A stretch of 14,817 bases of DNA. Origin: CAZEYT01 sp964516295 (lineage in GTDB: Bacteria; Verrucomicrobiota; Verrucomicrobiia; Chthoniobacterales; Terrimicrobiaceae). Below are positions 1 through 6,396 of this stretch, piece by piece. The stretch spans positions 1 to 14,817 of the forward strand of contig CAZEYT010000073.1 in assembly GCA_964516295.1 (NCBI GenBank), read 5' to 3'. The first letter of the stretch is position 1; each line of letters starts with the position of its first letter. The notes beneath the pieces were generated by a model. That model was given only the letters and a program-made list of their open reading frames with translations, did not search any database and was not told the origin of the DNA. Position numbers and translations under genes: made by a program.

Positions 1-94
1 GGATGGGGCGCTCAGCTCGCGAAGAACCCAATTACAGAAGAATCTTTACACCCCCCCGCCCGCTGAGCTAGCACGTTGGCTAGAATAGGGGGAA

Positions 95-853
95 ATGACC
101 GCGTTCTTTTCCAGTCACGAGGCGGCGTGCCGCTACCATACCTTCCGGCCGAAAGTTCATGGCATCGTCGTCGATTGGCTGGGCCGTCATTGTGGACCGC
201 GCCGATGGCGCCGCGGTCTTGATGTCGCTTGCGGGACTGGTGATTCCACGGTCCCTCTGCTCAAGGTGTGCGACGAAGTGCTCGGAATCGATACGTCCGA
301 CGAGATGCTTGCCTTTGCGAGAGGGAAGGGGGTGACCACGCGTTGCGTATCGTATGACGCATTCAAGCCAGATGAGCCATTCGATCTCATCAGCACGTGA
401 ATGGCTTTTCATTGGTTCGACCCTATCGAAGCCATCAGGTGCTATAAGGCGTTTTCTGGAGAAGAAAGCACCTGGGTGATCTTCAACTTCGCGTTCGCAG
501 GCCATGATTCGAGCCCCGACTTCAATGTTTGGTTTCGTGACGCTTATCTCGCCTCCTTCCCATCGCCGTCACGAAACCGTATCGCCTCGGTCGTTCCGCG
601 CGACGATCCCGAAATTGTCTGCCTGGGACAAGATCGCGGCACCCTGTTGATCGACTTCACTCCAGAGCAGCTCGTTGGATACTTGTCGACTCAATCCAAT
701 GTAGAGCGTGCTGTTCGTAAGGGCGGGGATTACGAGCGCATCTCCGCCGATTTGCTCGCTCAAATTCGCGCGCTCGTTTCTGGCGGACCTTTCCGGTTCG
801 CGTTCTCCTACGAGATTCACCAATTCAATCGGAGCCAACAAGGCCATCGATAG
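95..853 (+). pseudogene. Class I SAM-dependent methyltransferase, interrupted by in-frame TGA
   Basis: Two open stretches, 95-400 and 401-853, lie in the same frame and are separated only by a TGA at 398-400. Read through, they give about 252 residues, a normal length for a stand-alone class I SAM methyltransferase. The N-terminal half has motif I (LDVACGTG, residues 42-49) and an acidic residue ending strand 2 (VLGID, D66). The stop falls between FDLIST and MAFHWFD, a block that is normally continuous in this family, so the protein would lose half its fold. The stop occupies one codon where homologues usually have a small residue. GGA or TCA to TGA is a single substitution, and no bases are inserted or lost. 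The substrate cannot be told. The start ATG at 95 follows AGGGGG at 87-92 with very short spacing. A nonsense mutation is most likely; a sequencing error or UGA recoding is possible. Confidence 0.8.
401..435 (+). repeat. Inverted repeat directly after the in-frame TGA
   Basis: ATGGCTT at 401-407 is complementary to AAGCCAT at 429-435. An inner CGA/TCG pair could extend the stem with a bulge on the 5' side. The structure would begin at the first base after the TGA at 398-400. It may be chance, since it lies in coding sequence, but it is where a bacterial recoding element would be looked for. Confidence 0.35.
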
Positions 854-907
854 AACGCGCTATCGCGCACCTTATGGCGGACGTAAAAATGACGCAGACT
901 ATACTGG

Positions 908-1402
908 TTGGCGACTCCGCTTTTCTTGCTTTTTACGCTAGTAATATACTCACCAATCCATGAGGCGGCGCATTTTCTGGTGGGGATTATGTTTGGATGG
1001 CAACTTGAAGACATTCGACTTGTTCCGAGATTTTGGAGGGGGGAGTTTTTTAAAGCTGCCTATGTCAGTTGGGCCACATCGCCCGGAAGGTTGGCCATTT
1101 TTTTCGTAGCTCTTGCTCCGTATTTCGTAGATTTAGCAATAGGGGCCGTGGGTCGTCTGATTCCTTCGAGAATTTACTCGAACAGCGTGTTTATGTTTTG
1201 GGCGGTTTTCCTCGTTTTTGTATGGGGACCTGCGTTCAACACGATTCACAATTTGGCCTTCACGCCGTTTACCCACACCGACGTGACTGCGGCTGGAGAA
1301 GTCACCAGCTTTTGGGTCGTTTACCCGCTTATGATTGGGTTCTCGATCTTCCATGTCGCAAATATCGTTCGCTTCACCCGCACTCGAAATGAAGAAAGAT
1401 GA
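908..1402 (+). CDS. Small membrane protein with HExxH motif, possible M50-like metalloprotease
   Basis: This gene encodes 164 residues with about four hydrophobic segments (roughly 4-30, 62-82, 92-112 and 134-154). The first contains HEAAH (residues 18-22), the zinc-binding HExxH pattern of membrane metallopeptidases such as the M50 and DUF3267 groups. A second stretch, NLAFTP followed by D125, loosely recalls the NxxPxxxxD element of M50 proteases, but the spacing differs. The only in-frame start that keeps the motif is TTG at 908, because a stop lies at 890-892; no Shine-Dalgarno is evident. The next ATG (989) would remove HExxH. Hand counts give 29/60 and 27/60 G+C for 1021-1080 and 1081-1140, well below the rest of the window, which hints at transfer. 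I do not recognise the exact family. The zinc role is inferred from the motif. Confidence 0.72.
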   Translation: MATPLFLLFTLVIYSPIHEAAHFLVGIMFGWQLEDIRLVPRFWRGEFFKAAYVSWATSPGRLAIFFVALAPYFVDLAIGAVGRLIPSRIYSNSVFMFWAVFLVFVWGPAFNTIHNLAFTPFTHTDVTAAGEVTSFWVVYPLMIGFSIFHVANIVRFTRTRNEER

Positions 1403-1706
1403 CGCCGAACCAGGCGATGCAGACAAAAAATAATCGCCTTCTGGAAACTTTCCGGGTTTTGATTTCTTCAAAAAAACCGCGCTGAAATGAAAGTCGGCCT
1501 TACGGCTTAAGAGAGCGCCGCGAGAAGGCACCTCACTCCCGCTCCACCCAGAAGGGGAAGTAATGACGCTTACCTTTCCGAACTTGCACGTCTGGTCCAC
1601 TTTCCGGGTGCCCGGCTATTTTTCCAACCCGACTCCTCGCGAAGCACGAGGGGCACGATGCAGAAATAGGGCTGACGAAAATCCCGTCAGCCCCGCTGGC
1701 CGCTTT
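1403..1706. other. Non-coding stretch between the HExxH gene and the leftward operon
   Basis: I see no convincing gene here. The stretch holds an 11-base direct repeat ACTTTCCGGGT at 1447-1457 and 1599-1609, each copy preceded a few bases upstream by CTGG. It also has a short palindrome GGAAACTTTCC at 1443-1453, a weak stem in 1635-1651 and the terminator hairpin at 1669-1693. An open frame from an ATG at 1563 follows a purine-rich AAGGGGAAGT. However, it runs through the hairpin and into the 3' end of the opposite-strand gene, and its product looks like no protein family. Confidence 0.5.
1669..1693 (-). terminator. Hairpin terminator for the leftward operon
   Basis: GGGCTGACG (1669-1677) pairs perfectly with CGTCAGCCC (1685-1693) around a 7-base loop, giving a 9-base-pair GC-rich stem. 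On the minus strand the stem is followed by TATTTCTG, a modest T-rich tail. On the plus strand no T-run follows. The hairpin lies 13 bases beyond the stop of the last leftward gene, so it most likely ends that transcript by intrinsic termination. Confidence 0.65.
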
Positions 1707-1937
1707 TCAAGTGCCGATGGTTTCCGACGGCCGCGCGAGGAGCCAAATCAGTAAGCCGAACGGCCAGGCGACGAAGGCAACCAAAAGGGCGATGAGCAGA
1801 CCGGATTTTCCACGCGCCTTGGCGTCACGATAGCTGTAGAGCACCGAGTAAAGATACAGGGCCAGCAGCCCGATGAGGAATAGGACACCGAAGGCGGTGC
1901 CAAAGATGTCTGCGAAGTTCCAGTGGGTCGATGTCAT
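1707..1937 (-). CDS. 76-residue two-helix membrane protein (PLDc_N-like)
   Basis: The product has two hydrophobic helices (about 11-35 and 46-67) around a charged loop, SYRDAKARGKSG, and ends with AWPFGLLIWLLARPSE. This pattern, YRDAxARGKSG then WPxGLLxWLxxRP, is like the short PLDc_N-type membrane proteins often seen in Verrucomicrobia and Planctomycetes. No enzymatic residues are present and the role is unknown. The start is the ATG at 1937; a longer open frame upstream is only the shadow of the neighbouring hydrolase gene. The gene lies 35 bases after that hydrolase, on the same strand and just before the terminator, so it is probably the last gene of the operon. No good Shine-Dalgarno precedes it. 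Confidence 0.75.
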   Translation of the reverse strand: MTSTHWNFADIFGTAFGVLFLIGLLALYLYSVLYSYRDAKARGKSGLLIALLVAFVAWPFGLLIWLLARPSETIGT

Positions 1938-1972
1938 AAGGAAAGGTTGTGAAGGACGATCTGCTGTAGGGT

Positions 1973-2620
1973 CTAAGAAAGCGCCGCATAGACCTGCTCG
2001 GCAATGAAAAGAGCGCCCGCCGGGCCGGGGTGGATCGCATCCTCCGCAAAGACGTCGGGCGGGAGGTTGTTGAGCAGGTTCGCGACGGCCGCATGGAGAT
2101 CGAGGAACCGGCATCCATGTTCCGCTGCCGTGGCCCGCACCGCCTCGACATAGCCGGGAATGGTCCTTAGCACACGCGCCCGATAGGAATCCGGCGTTGT
2201 GTCCCGACTCGCCAAGAACGGGGAGATCAGAAGGATCTTCGTCTCGGGCAATGCCGAGCGGGCAAGCGCAACGATTTGATGATAAATCGCGGTGAATTGC
2301 TCGAGAGACTGCTTCGGATTCGTTTCGGGAGCGCAGAGCCAACGGTTGATGTCGTTGATGCCGATTTTGACGACGAGCCAATCCGGGCGGTGCGCCAGGA
2401 CGTGGTCGCTCCAGCGCGAGCGCAAATCGTCCACCGTGTTCCCTCCGATCCCACGGTTGATAATCCGCACGCGTTTCGCCGGTTCACGAATCGTAAGCAG
2501 GTCGGAGAACATGCGAACGTAGCCGACACCGAGTGGGACATCCAACTGATTGCGCCCGCAATCCGTAATGCTGTCGCCAATAAAGAGAAGGGTTTCGCGG
2601 GGTTGGATGGCGGTGGGCAT
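1973..2620 (-). CDS. SGNH/GDSL-family hydrolase (esterase or deacylase)
   Basis: This is a complete 215-residue SGNH hydrolase. Block I is FIGDSITD with nucleophile S17. Block II is NRGIGGNTVDDL with oxyanion glycine G60. Block III is GIND (87-90) with oxyanion asparagine N89. Block V is DAIH with D194 and H197 completing the triad. There is no signal peptide, so the enzyme should be cytoplasmic. The length and the NRGIGGNTVDDL block resemble the carbohydrate-esterase and acetyl-esterase side of the family rather than lipases, but the substrate cannot be read from sequence. The gene lies 76 bases downstream of the LarA-family gene on the same strand, so it may remove an ester from an intermediate of that pathway (inference). 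The ATG at 2620 is the first that includes block I. Confidence 0.92.
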   Translation of the reverse strand: MPTAIQPRETLLFIGDSITDCGRNQLDVPLGVGYVRMFSDLLTIREPAKRVRIINRGIGGNTVDDLRSRWSDHVLAHRPDWLVVKIGINDINRWLCAPETNPKQSLEQFTAIYHQIVALARSALPETKILLISPFLASRDTTPDSYRARVLRTIPGYVEAVRATAAEHGCRFLDLHAAVANLLNNLPPDVFAEDAIHPGPAGALFIAEQVYAALS

Positions 2621-2696
2621 GGTGGTGGAGGTTTGTCTTTATTGATGAGGTTACGGGGCTTCCAGGGAGATGACCGTTTGTGGAGTTTCGCGGAAA

Positions 2697-3962
2697 TCAG
2701 GATCGAAGGTAAGGAATCGAAAGCGGGCCGTGAGGAAGGACGGCGACGCGGGCAGCGGGGCCGAGTTGATCCAGGCGACTGCGCACCTTCGCGGCGATGT
2801 CGTGGCAGGGGGTGAGATGGACCGCGCGGAGCGTCTCATCCGGGATCGTGGAGTGGACGAGCACCTCGGCATCGCGCTGGATCATGGCTTGGATGTGAGG
2901 TTGCCATTGCTCCGGGGCGCGGAAGCCCGGCGACTCGATGCGCGTGAGGAGTTCGGCAGAATTGGGCGCGCTGCGCATGAGCGTGTCGCACGGACTGCCG
3001 TCCGGCACGCCCTCCCGACATTCGGAAGCGATGATGAGGAGTCCGCCGGGCTTGAGGATGCGGGCGCCGGCGCGGAGACCTTTGACACTTTGATAGAGAT
3101 TCAGGTCAAGCGGGTAGCCGCTGTTGGTGGTGACCACGATGTCGAAGAGATGCGGCACCTCCCGCATGGCAGTTCGGCGCACGAACTCGCAGCCCTGGCG
3201 ATGGGCGCCAAGGAGGTCGCCGGCGAACACGCCGGTGATCTGGCGTTCGGTGTCGAGTGTCACATTGACGACGAAGCTTTGACCCGCCATGAGGGCGATG
3301 TCGCGGAGTTCTTCCCAGAGCGGATTGCCCTCGGTGATTCCAAACGCCGCGTTCGGGTGGCCGATGTTGTGGGCACTGTGATTGGTCAGGATCGTTTCGA
3401 GCCCGCCGGTGCCGGGCATGATCCCCTTCGGACCGCCGCTGAATCCGGCGAAAAAATGAGGCTCGATGAAGCCGGTGACGATGCGAACATCGGCTTCCAC
3501 GACATGGCGGTTCAGCAGGGCCGGCGTGCCATTGCGCATCACGCCAACCTGCTGGAGCATTTCCGCATTTTCACATTCATGATTGATCACCCGGTAATTC
3601 GCCAGCACCTCGGGCGTCAGTAGCCGGGCGAGTTCTTCTGGCGTATTCGGGCGGTGGGTGCCGGTTTGGTTGACCAGTGTGATGTCGTCTCGCGGCACAT
3701 CTGCGAGGAACTCCAGAAGCCACGGGATGATCCGTTCATTCGGTGTGGCGCGCGAGATGTCGCTGAAGCTGATGCAGACCTTGGCCCCGGGAAAAATCCA
3801 CTCCCGGAGCGGGCGGGCGCCGATCGGGCTTTCCAACGCGGAGAAGAGCGACGCGCGCTCGTCCGCCAGCGGCGGGGTGTGGACCGGCTCGATCACCGTG
3901 GTGAGCGCGTCCGGAAACTCGACCGGCAAAAACCCCGATCCGTAGGCAAGCGGGACGATCAT
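2697..3962 (-). CDS. larA: LarA-family nickel-pincer 2-hydroxyacid racemase/epimerase
   Basis: LarA enzymes invert C2 of 2-hydroxyacids by hydride transfer to a covalently bound nickel-pincer nucleotide. The key residues match Lactobacillus plantarum LarA at a near-constant offset. D68 and R71 (SFSDISRATP) match D72/R75, H103 in GTHRP matches H108, and H169 in IEPHFFAGFSGGPKG matches H174. K179 matches the cofactor-binding K184, H195 matches the nickel ligand H200, and Q291/K294 in YQSVK match Q295/K298. At 421 residues it is full length, so an active enzyme is expected. Lactate is only one substrate of this superfamily, which also includes malate, phenyllactate and gluconate epimerases. I prefer ATG 3962 to the upstream GTG 3968, because it overlaps the enolase stop as ATGA and follows GGGAGG (3968-3973) by 5 bases. 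The cofactor genes larB, larC and larE are not in the window. The symbol marks the family, not a proven lactate racemase. Confidence 0.93.
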   Translation of the reverse strand: MIVPLAYGSGFLPVEFPDALTTVIEPVHTPPLADERASLFSALESPIGARPLREWIFPGAKVCISFSDISRATPNERIIPWLLEFLADVPRDDITLVNQTGTHRPNTPEELARLLTPEVLANYRVINHECENAEMLQQVGVMRNGTPALLNRHVVEADVRIVTGFIEPHFFAGFSGGPKGIMPGTGGLETILTNHSAHNIGHPNAAFGITEGNPLWEELRDIALMAGQSFVVNVTLDTERQITGVFAGDLLGAHRQGCEFVRRTAMREVPHLFDIVVTTNSGYPLDLNLYQSVKGLRAGARILKPGGLLIIASECREGVPDGSPCDTLMRSAPNSAELLTRIESPGFRAPEQWQPHIQAMIQRDAEVLVHSTIPDETLRAVHLTPCHDIAAKVRSRLDQLGPAARVAVLPHGPLSIPYLRS

Positions 3963-5245
3963 GCCCACCTCCCGCCCCGAAGGACTGAGGCTCCGACAAA
4001 CCGCGAGCGCTCACCGAGCGATCGCGCGATGCGGAGGCATTCGTTCCATTTCACCATGCGCTCACTGCGCGAGAACGAACCCACTTTGAGCTGGCCCGCG
4101 TTGGTGGCGACCGCCAAATGGGAAATGAAGGCATCCTCGGTTTCACCGGAGCGTGCACTGACGACGGGCGCCCAGCCGGCTTCCTGTGTGAGCCGGATGG
4201 CATCCATCGTCTCGGTGACCGTTCCGATTTGATTGAGCTTGATGAGAACCGAGTTGGCTACACCCCGCTGGATGCCCTCGCGAATGCGCTCCGGGTTCGT
4301 TGTGAAGAGGTCGTCGCCGATGATCTGGGTATGGCTTCCGCATGCGTCGGAGAAACGTTTCCATCCCTCCCAGTCGGTATCCGCGGCGGGGTCTTCAATC
4401 GATGCGACCTTGTAATCACGGCAGAGACGGACGAGGAAGTCAGTGAACTCCCCGGAGCTGAGGGTGCGATCGTCGAGGCGGAGCCGGTAAGTTCCGCTGG
4501 CTTCGTCATAGAGATCGCTAGCGGCGATATCGAGCGAGAGGCTCGCCTCGACGCCCAAAGTGTAGCCCGCGCGTTCGACGGCTTGCGCAAACACTTCGAA
4601 GGCTTCCTCGTTGCTGCGGAATTCCGGCCAGTAGCCGCCCTCGTCGGCGCATCCATAGAAGGCACCGCGGCTTTTCATGATGTCGCCTGCCGCGTGGAAA
4701 ACATTGAACGTGATTTCCAAGGTCTCGTCGTAGTTGCGCGCTCCGGTGGCCATCACGAGCCAGTCCTGAAAATCCGTCCGCCAATTCGCGTGCGCTCCGC
4801 CGCCGAGAATCTGGATTTCCGGGAGCGGGAGGAGATTGCCGTCGCCGAGCGAGCGGAAGAGCGGGACACGCCGCGACGACGCCGCCGCATTCGCCGCAGC
4901 CATGGAAACGCCGAGGATCGCATTCGCGCCAAGACGGCTCTTGTCTGGGGTTCCGTCCAGTGCGATGAGCAATTCGTCGAGTCCGCGCTGATCGAAGACG
5001 TCCCGTCCGATGACGGCGCAGGCGATCTCTTCGCGGATGTGGCTGATCGCGCGAAAGACGGATTTTCCGCGGAATCGCGAGGTGTCGCCGTCGCGCATTT
5101 CCAGGGCTTCGAATTGGCCGGTCGATGCCCCCGAAGGCACCAGCCCGGTACCGGTCGAACCGTCCTCCAAGGTGACCACGGCTTCGATGGTGGGATTGCC
5201 GCGGGAGTCGTAGATTTGGAAGGCGTCTAAGTTTTGAATTTTCAC
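3959..5245 (-). CDS. eno: Divergent enolase-family protein (paralogue with altered active site)
   Basis: This 428-residue protein aligns along its whole length with bacterial enolase, which dehydrates 2-phosphoglycerate to phosphoenolpyruvate. Conserved landmarks are DSRGNPT (13-19), VPSGASTG (36-43), LGANAILGVSMA (105-116), H152 and DEGG with E202. Also kept are the metal ligands D239, E284 and D311, the catalytic base K336 in IKLNQIG, and K387 in GQLKVG. Three sites are unusual. The SHRSGETED loop reads SARSGETED, so A364 replaces E. coli H369. The QEF glutamate (E. coli E167) is D161 in FQDWL. The usual MNIINGG reads EIQILGGG. It may therefore be a specialised paralogue acting on another 2-phospho-3-hydroxyacid, and a standard enolase may be encoded elsewhere. 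Its GTG start at 5245 overlaps the kinase stop as GTGA, and its own stop overlaps the LarA start as ATGA. The symbol marks the family. Confidence 0.9.
   Translation of the reverse strand: MKIQNLDAFQIYDSRGNPTIEAVVTLEDGSTGTGLVPSGASTGQFEALEMRDGDTSRFRGKSVFRAISHIREEIACAVIGRDVFDQRGLDELLIALDGTPDKSRLGANAILGVSMAAANAAASSRRVPLFRSLGDGNLLPLPEIQILGGGAHANWRTDFQDWLVMATGARNYDETLEITFNVFHAAGDIMKSRGAFYGCADEGGYWPEFRSNEEAFEVFAQAVERAGYTLGVEASLSLDIAASDLYDEASGTYRLRLDDRTLSSGEFTDFLVRLCRDYKVASIEDPAADTDWEGWKRFSDACGSHTQIIGDDLFTTNPERIREGIQRGVANSVLIKLNQIGTVTETMDAIRLTQEAGWAPVVSARSGETEDAFISHLAVATNAGQLKVGSFSRSERMVKWNECLRIARSLGERSRFVGASVLRGGRWA
3968..3973 (-). promoter_or_regulatory. Ribosome binding site deciding the LarA start
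   Basis: On the minus strand GGGAGG occupies 3973-3968, five bases before the ATG at 3962-3960. It is one of the clearest Shine-Dalgarno sites in the window and lies inside the last codons of the enolase gene, as expected for translational coupling. Confidence 0.6.
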
Positions 5246-6261
5246 AGGTTGTCTAAGGTTTTTGCCCAGAGGGCTGTCAGTTCGGAATAAGTAGGGATTC
5301 CCGTCGGGACGATGCGGTGGGCAAAGTCGCGGATGGCTTGTTGCTTGTGTTCGTTGTCGACGAGGTATTCGACGGGCGATTTTCCGTCAACCCGAGCGAG
5401 GAGCAGCATCGGGAGGAGGCGGGCCGCACGGGTTTCGACATCCGCGAATCGTTCTCTCCCGAGCGCTTGCCGGTAGGCGGAGAGAAAGGCGGGCACAAGG
5501 GCCAGGAAATCCCCCGCATGTTGCGGAAGGTGGATCGCTTTCAGGAAAAAATGATTCGTCAGGAACGCGACGTCGAAGGCCGGATCTCCGAACCACGCGA
5601 CCTCGCAGTCCAGCACCACAAAGCGGCCGCCCACATGAAGCAAAATGTTCTTCGGACTAAAATCGCCGTGCACCAAAGCCACGCGTGCGGAAGCAAGCCG
5701 TTCCGCCTCGGCTCGGAACCACGGTTCGAGGGCCGGATTCCGTGCCGCCGTTGTCAGGAGATAGGGCTCGATGCGGAGTTGGCGGAAGTTTTCCGTCGTT
5801 GCAAACTCCTCGCGCAAGGTCGGACTTTCCCACGAACTGGAATGTATGCGCCCGAGAATATCGCCCGCCTGTTCCGCATGGAGCGGATTTGCGCGGGCGG
5901 CGAGCAACTCGGTCTTCCAATTCCGCCACCCATCGCCCAAGTACTCCATCGCAAAAAAGCCCGCGGAACAATCGGCATGGAGGACCCGCGGCACACTGCC
6001 TGGGACAACCGCATCCGCATACCGCATGTAGGCCTGCTCAAATTGGTTCCGCGCCGGATCGGCAAACCAGTCGTCCTTGACGCGGAGCTTCTCCAGGGCC
6101 TGCTTGATGACGAAGCGGCGTCCGGAGTCCTCGACCAACTGAATCTCACACGAAACGCCGCCCGCGAGAGGCGTGAAGACAGGCTCGCCGGATTTGATCA
6201 AACCGACCGACCGGAGGTTGGCAAGGATGTGACTCGGAATCATGAGAGAGAGTCTCTCCAT
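5242..6261 (-). CDS. APH/choline-kinase-fold small-molecule kinase
   Basis: A 339-residue phosphotransferase of the aminoglycoside phosphotransferase/methylthioribose kinase fold. Visible elements are a glycine-rich turn LAGGVSCEI, an ATP-contacting lysine in FVIK (K53), the hinge MEYL, and the catalytic loop VHGDFSPKN (H198, D200, N205). The metal-binding DCE (D218, E220) is followed by GDPAFD. The DCE and GDPAFD pair is typical of metabolite kinases rather than resistance enzymes. It transfers phosphate from ATP to a hydroxyl; the acceptor is not readable from sequence. As first gene of a GTGA/ATGA-coupled trio with enolase and LarA, an organic hydroxyacid is the natural guess (inference). 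The start is either ATG 6261 or ATG 6243. The latter has GGAGAG upstream at 6254-6259 but with a long 10-base spacing. Confidence 0.88.
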   Translation of the reverse strand: MERLSLMIPSHILANLRSVGLIKSGEPVFTPLAGGVSCEIQLVEDSGRRFVIKQALEKLRVKDDWFADPARNQFEQAYMRYADAVVPGSVPRVLHADCSAGFFAMEYLGDGWRNWKTELLAARANPLHAEQAGDILGRIHSSSWESPTLREEFATTENFRQLRIEPYLLTTAARNPALEPWFRAEAERLASARVALVHGDFSPKNILLHVGGRFVVLDCEVAWFGDPAFDVAFLTNHFFLKAIHLPQHAGDFLALVPAFLSAYRQALGRERFADVETRAARLLPMLLLARVDGKSPVEYLVDNEHKQQAIRDFAHRIVPTGIPTYSELTALWAKTLDNL

Positions 6262-6396
6262 AAGTCCCGAGCGCTGCTTTGGCGACTGCGTTTGAAGTTG
6301 TACGCGCTATTTTGCCAAATTTTCCACCTGATGAACGGATTTTGAAAACTGCCCCTCGACGCGACCTCTGGCGATTCGTTGGACTCTTTAGCGATT
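6262..6396. promoter_or_regulatory. Divergent promoter region between the kinase and GH94 operons
   Basis: These 135 bases separate two divergent gene runs and must hold a promoter for each. The stretch is AT-richer than the flanking genes, with TTTTGCCAAATTTTCC around 6310-6325 and TTTTGAAAA around 6340-6348. I find no clean -35/-10 pair in either direction and no clear LacI-type palindrome. The call rests on gene arrangement. Confidence 0.5.

Noticed and set aside
10..86. Inverted repeat GCTCAGC/GCTGAGC (10-16, 62-68) and a -10-like TAGAAT at 81-86 before the methyltransferase
   Set aside because: The repeat arms are 7 bases with a 45-base gap and there is no matching -35; too weak to call as a promoter or RNA structure.
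1563..1754. Open frame of 63 codons on the + strand with a purine-rich stretch before its ATG
   Set aside because: It runs through the terminator hairpin and overlaps the end of the opposite-strand membrane protein gene; the translation is basic, disordered-looking and matches no family I know.
2276..6345. Long + strand frames opposite the leftward operon, such as 2670-3623, 4118-5230 and 5317-6345
   Set aside because: They are antisense shadows of the LarA, enolase and kinase genes in high-G+C DNA; their products have no recognisable domains, whereas the minus-strand products have full active sites.
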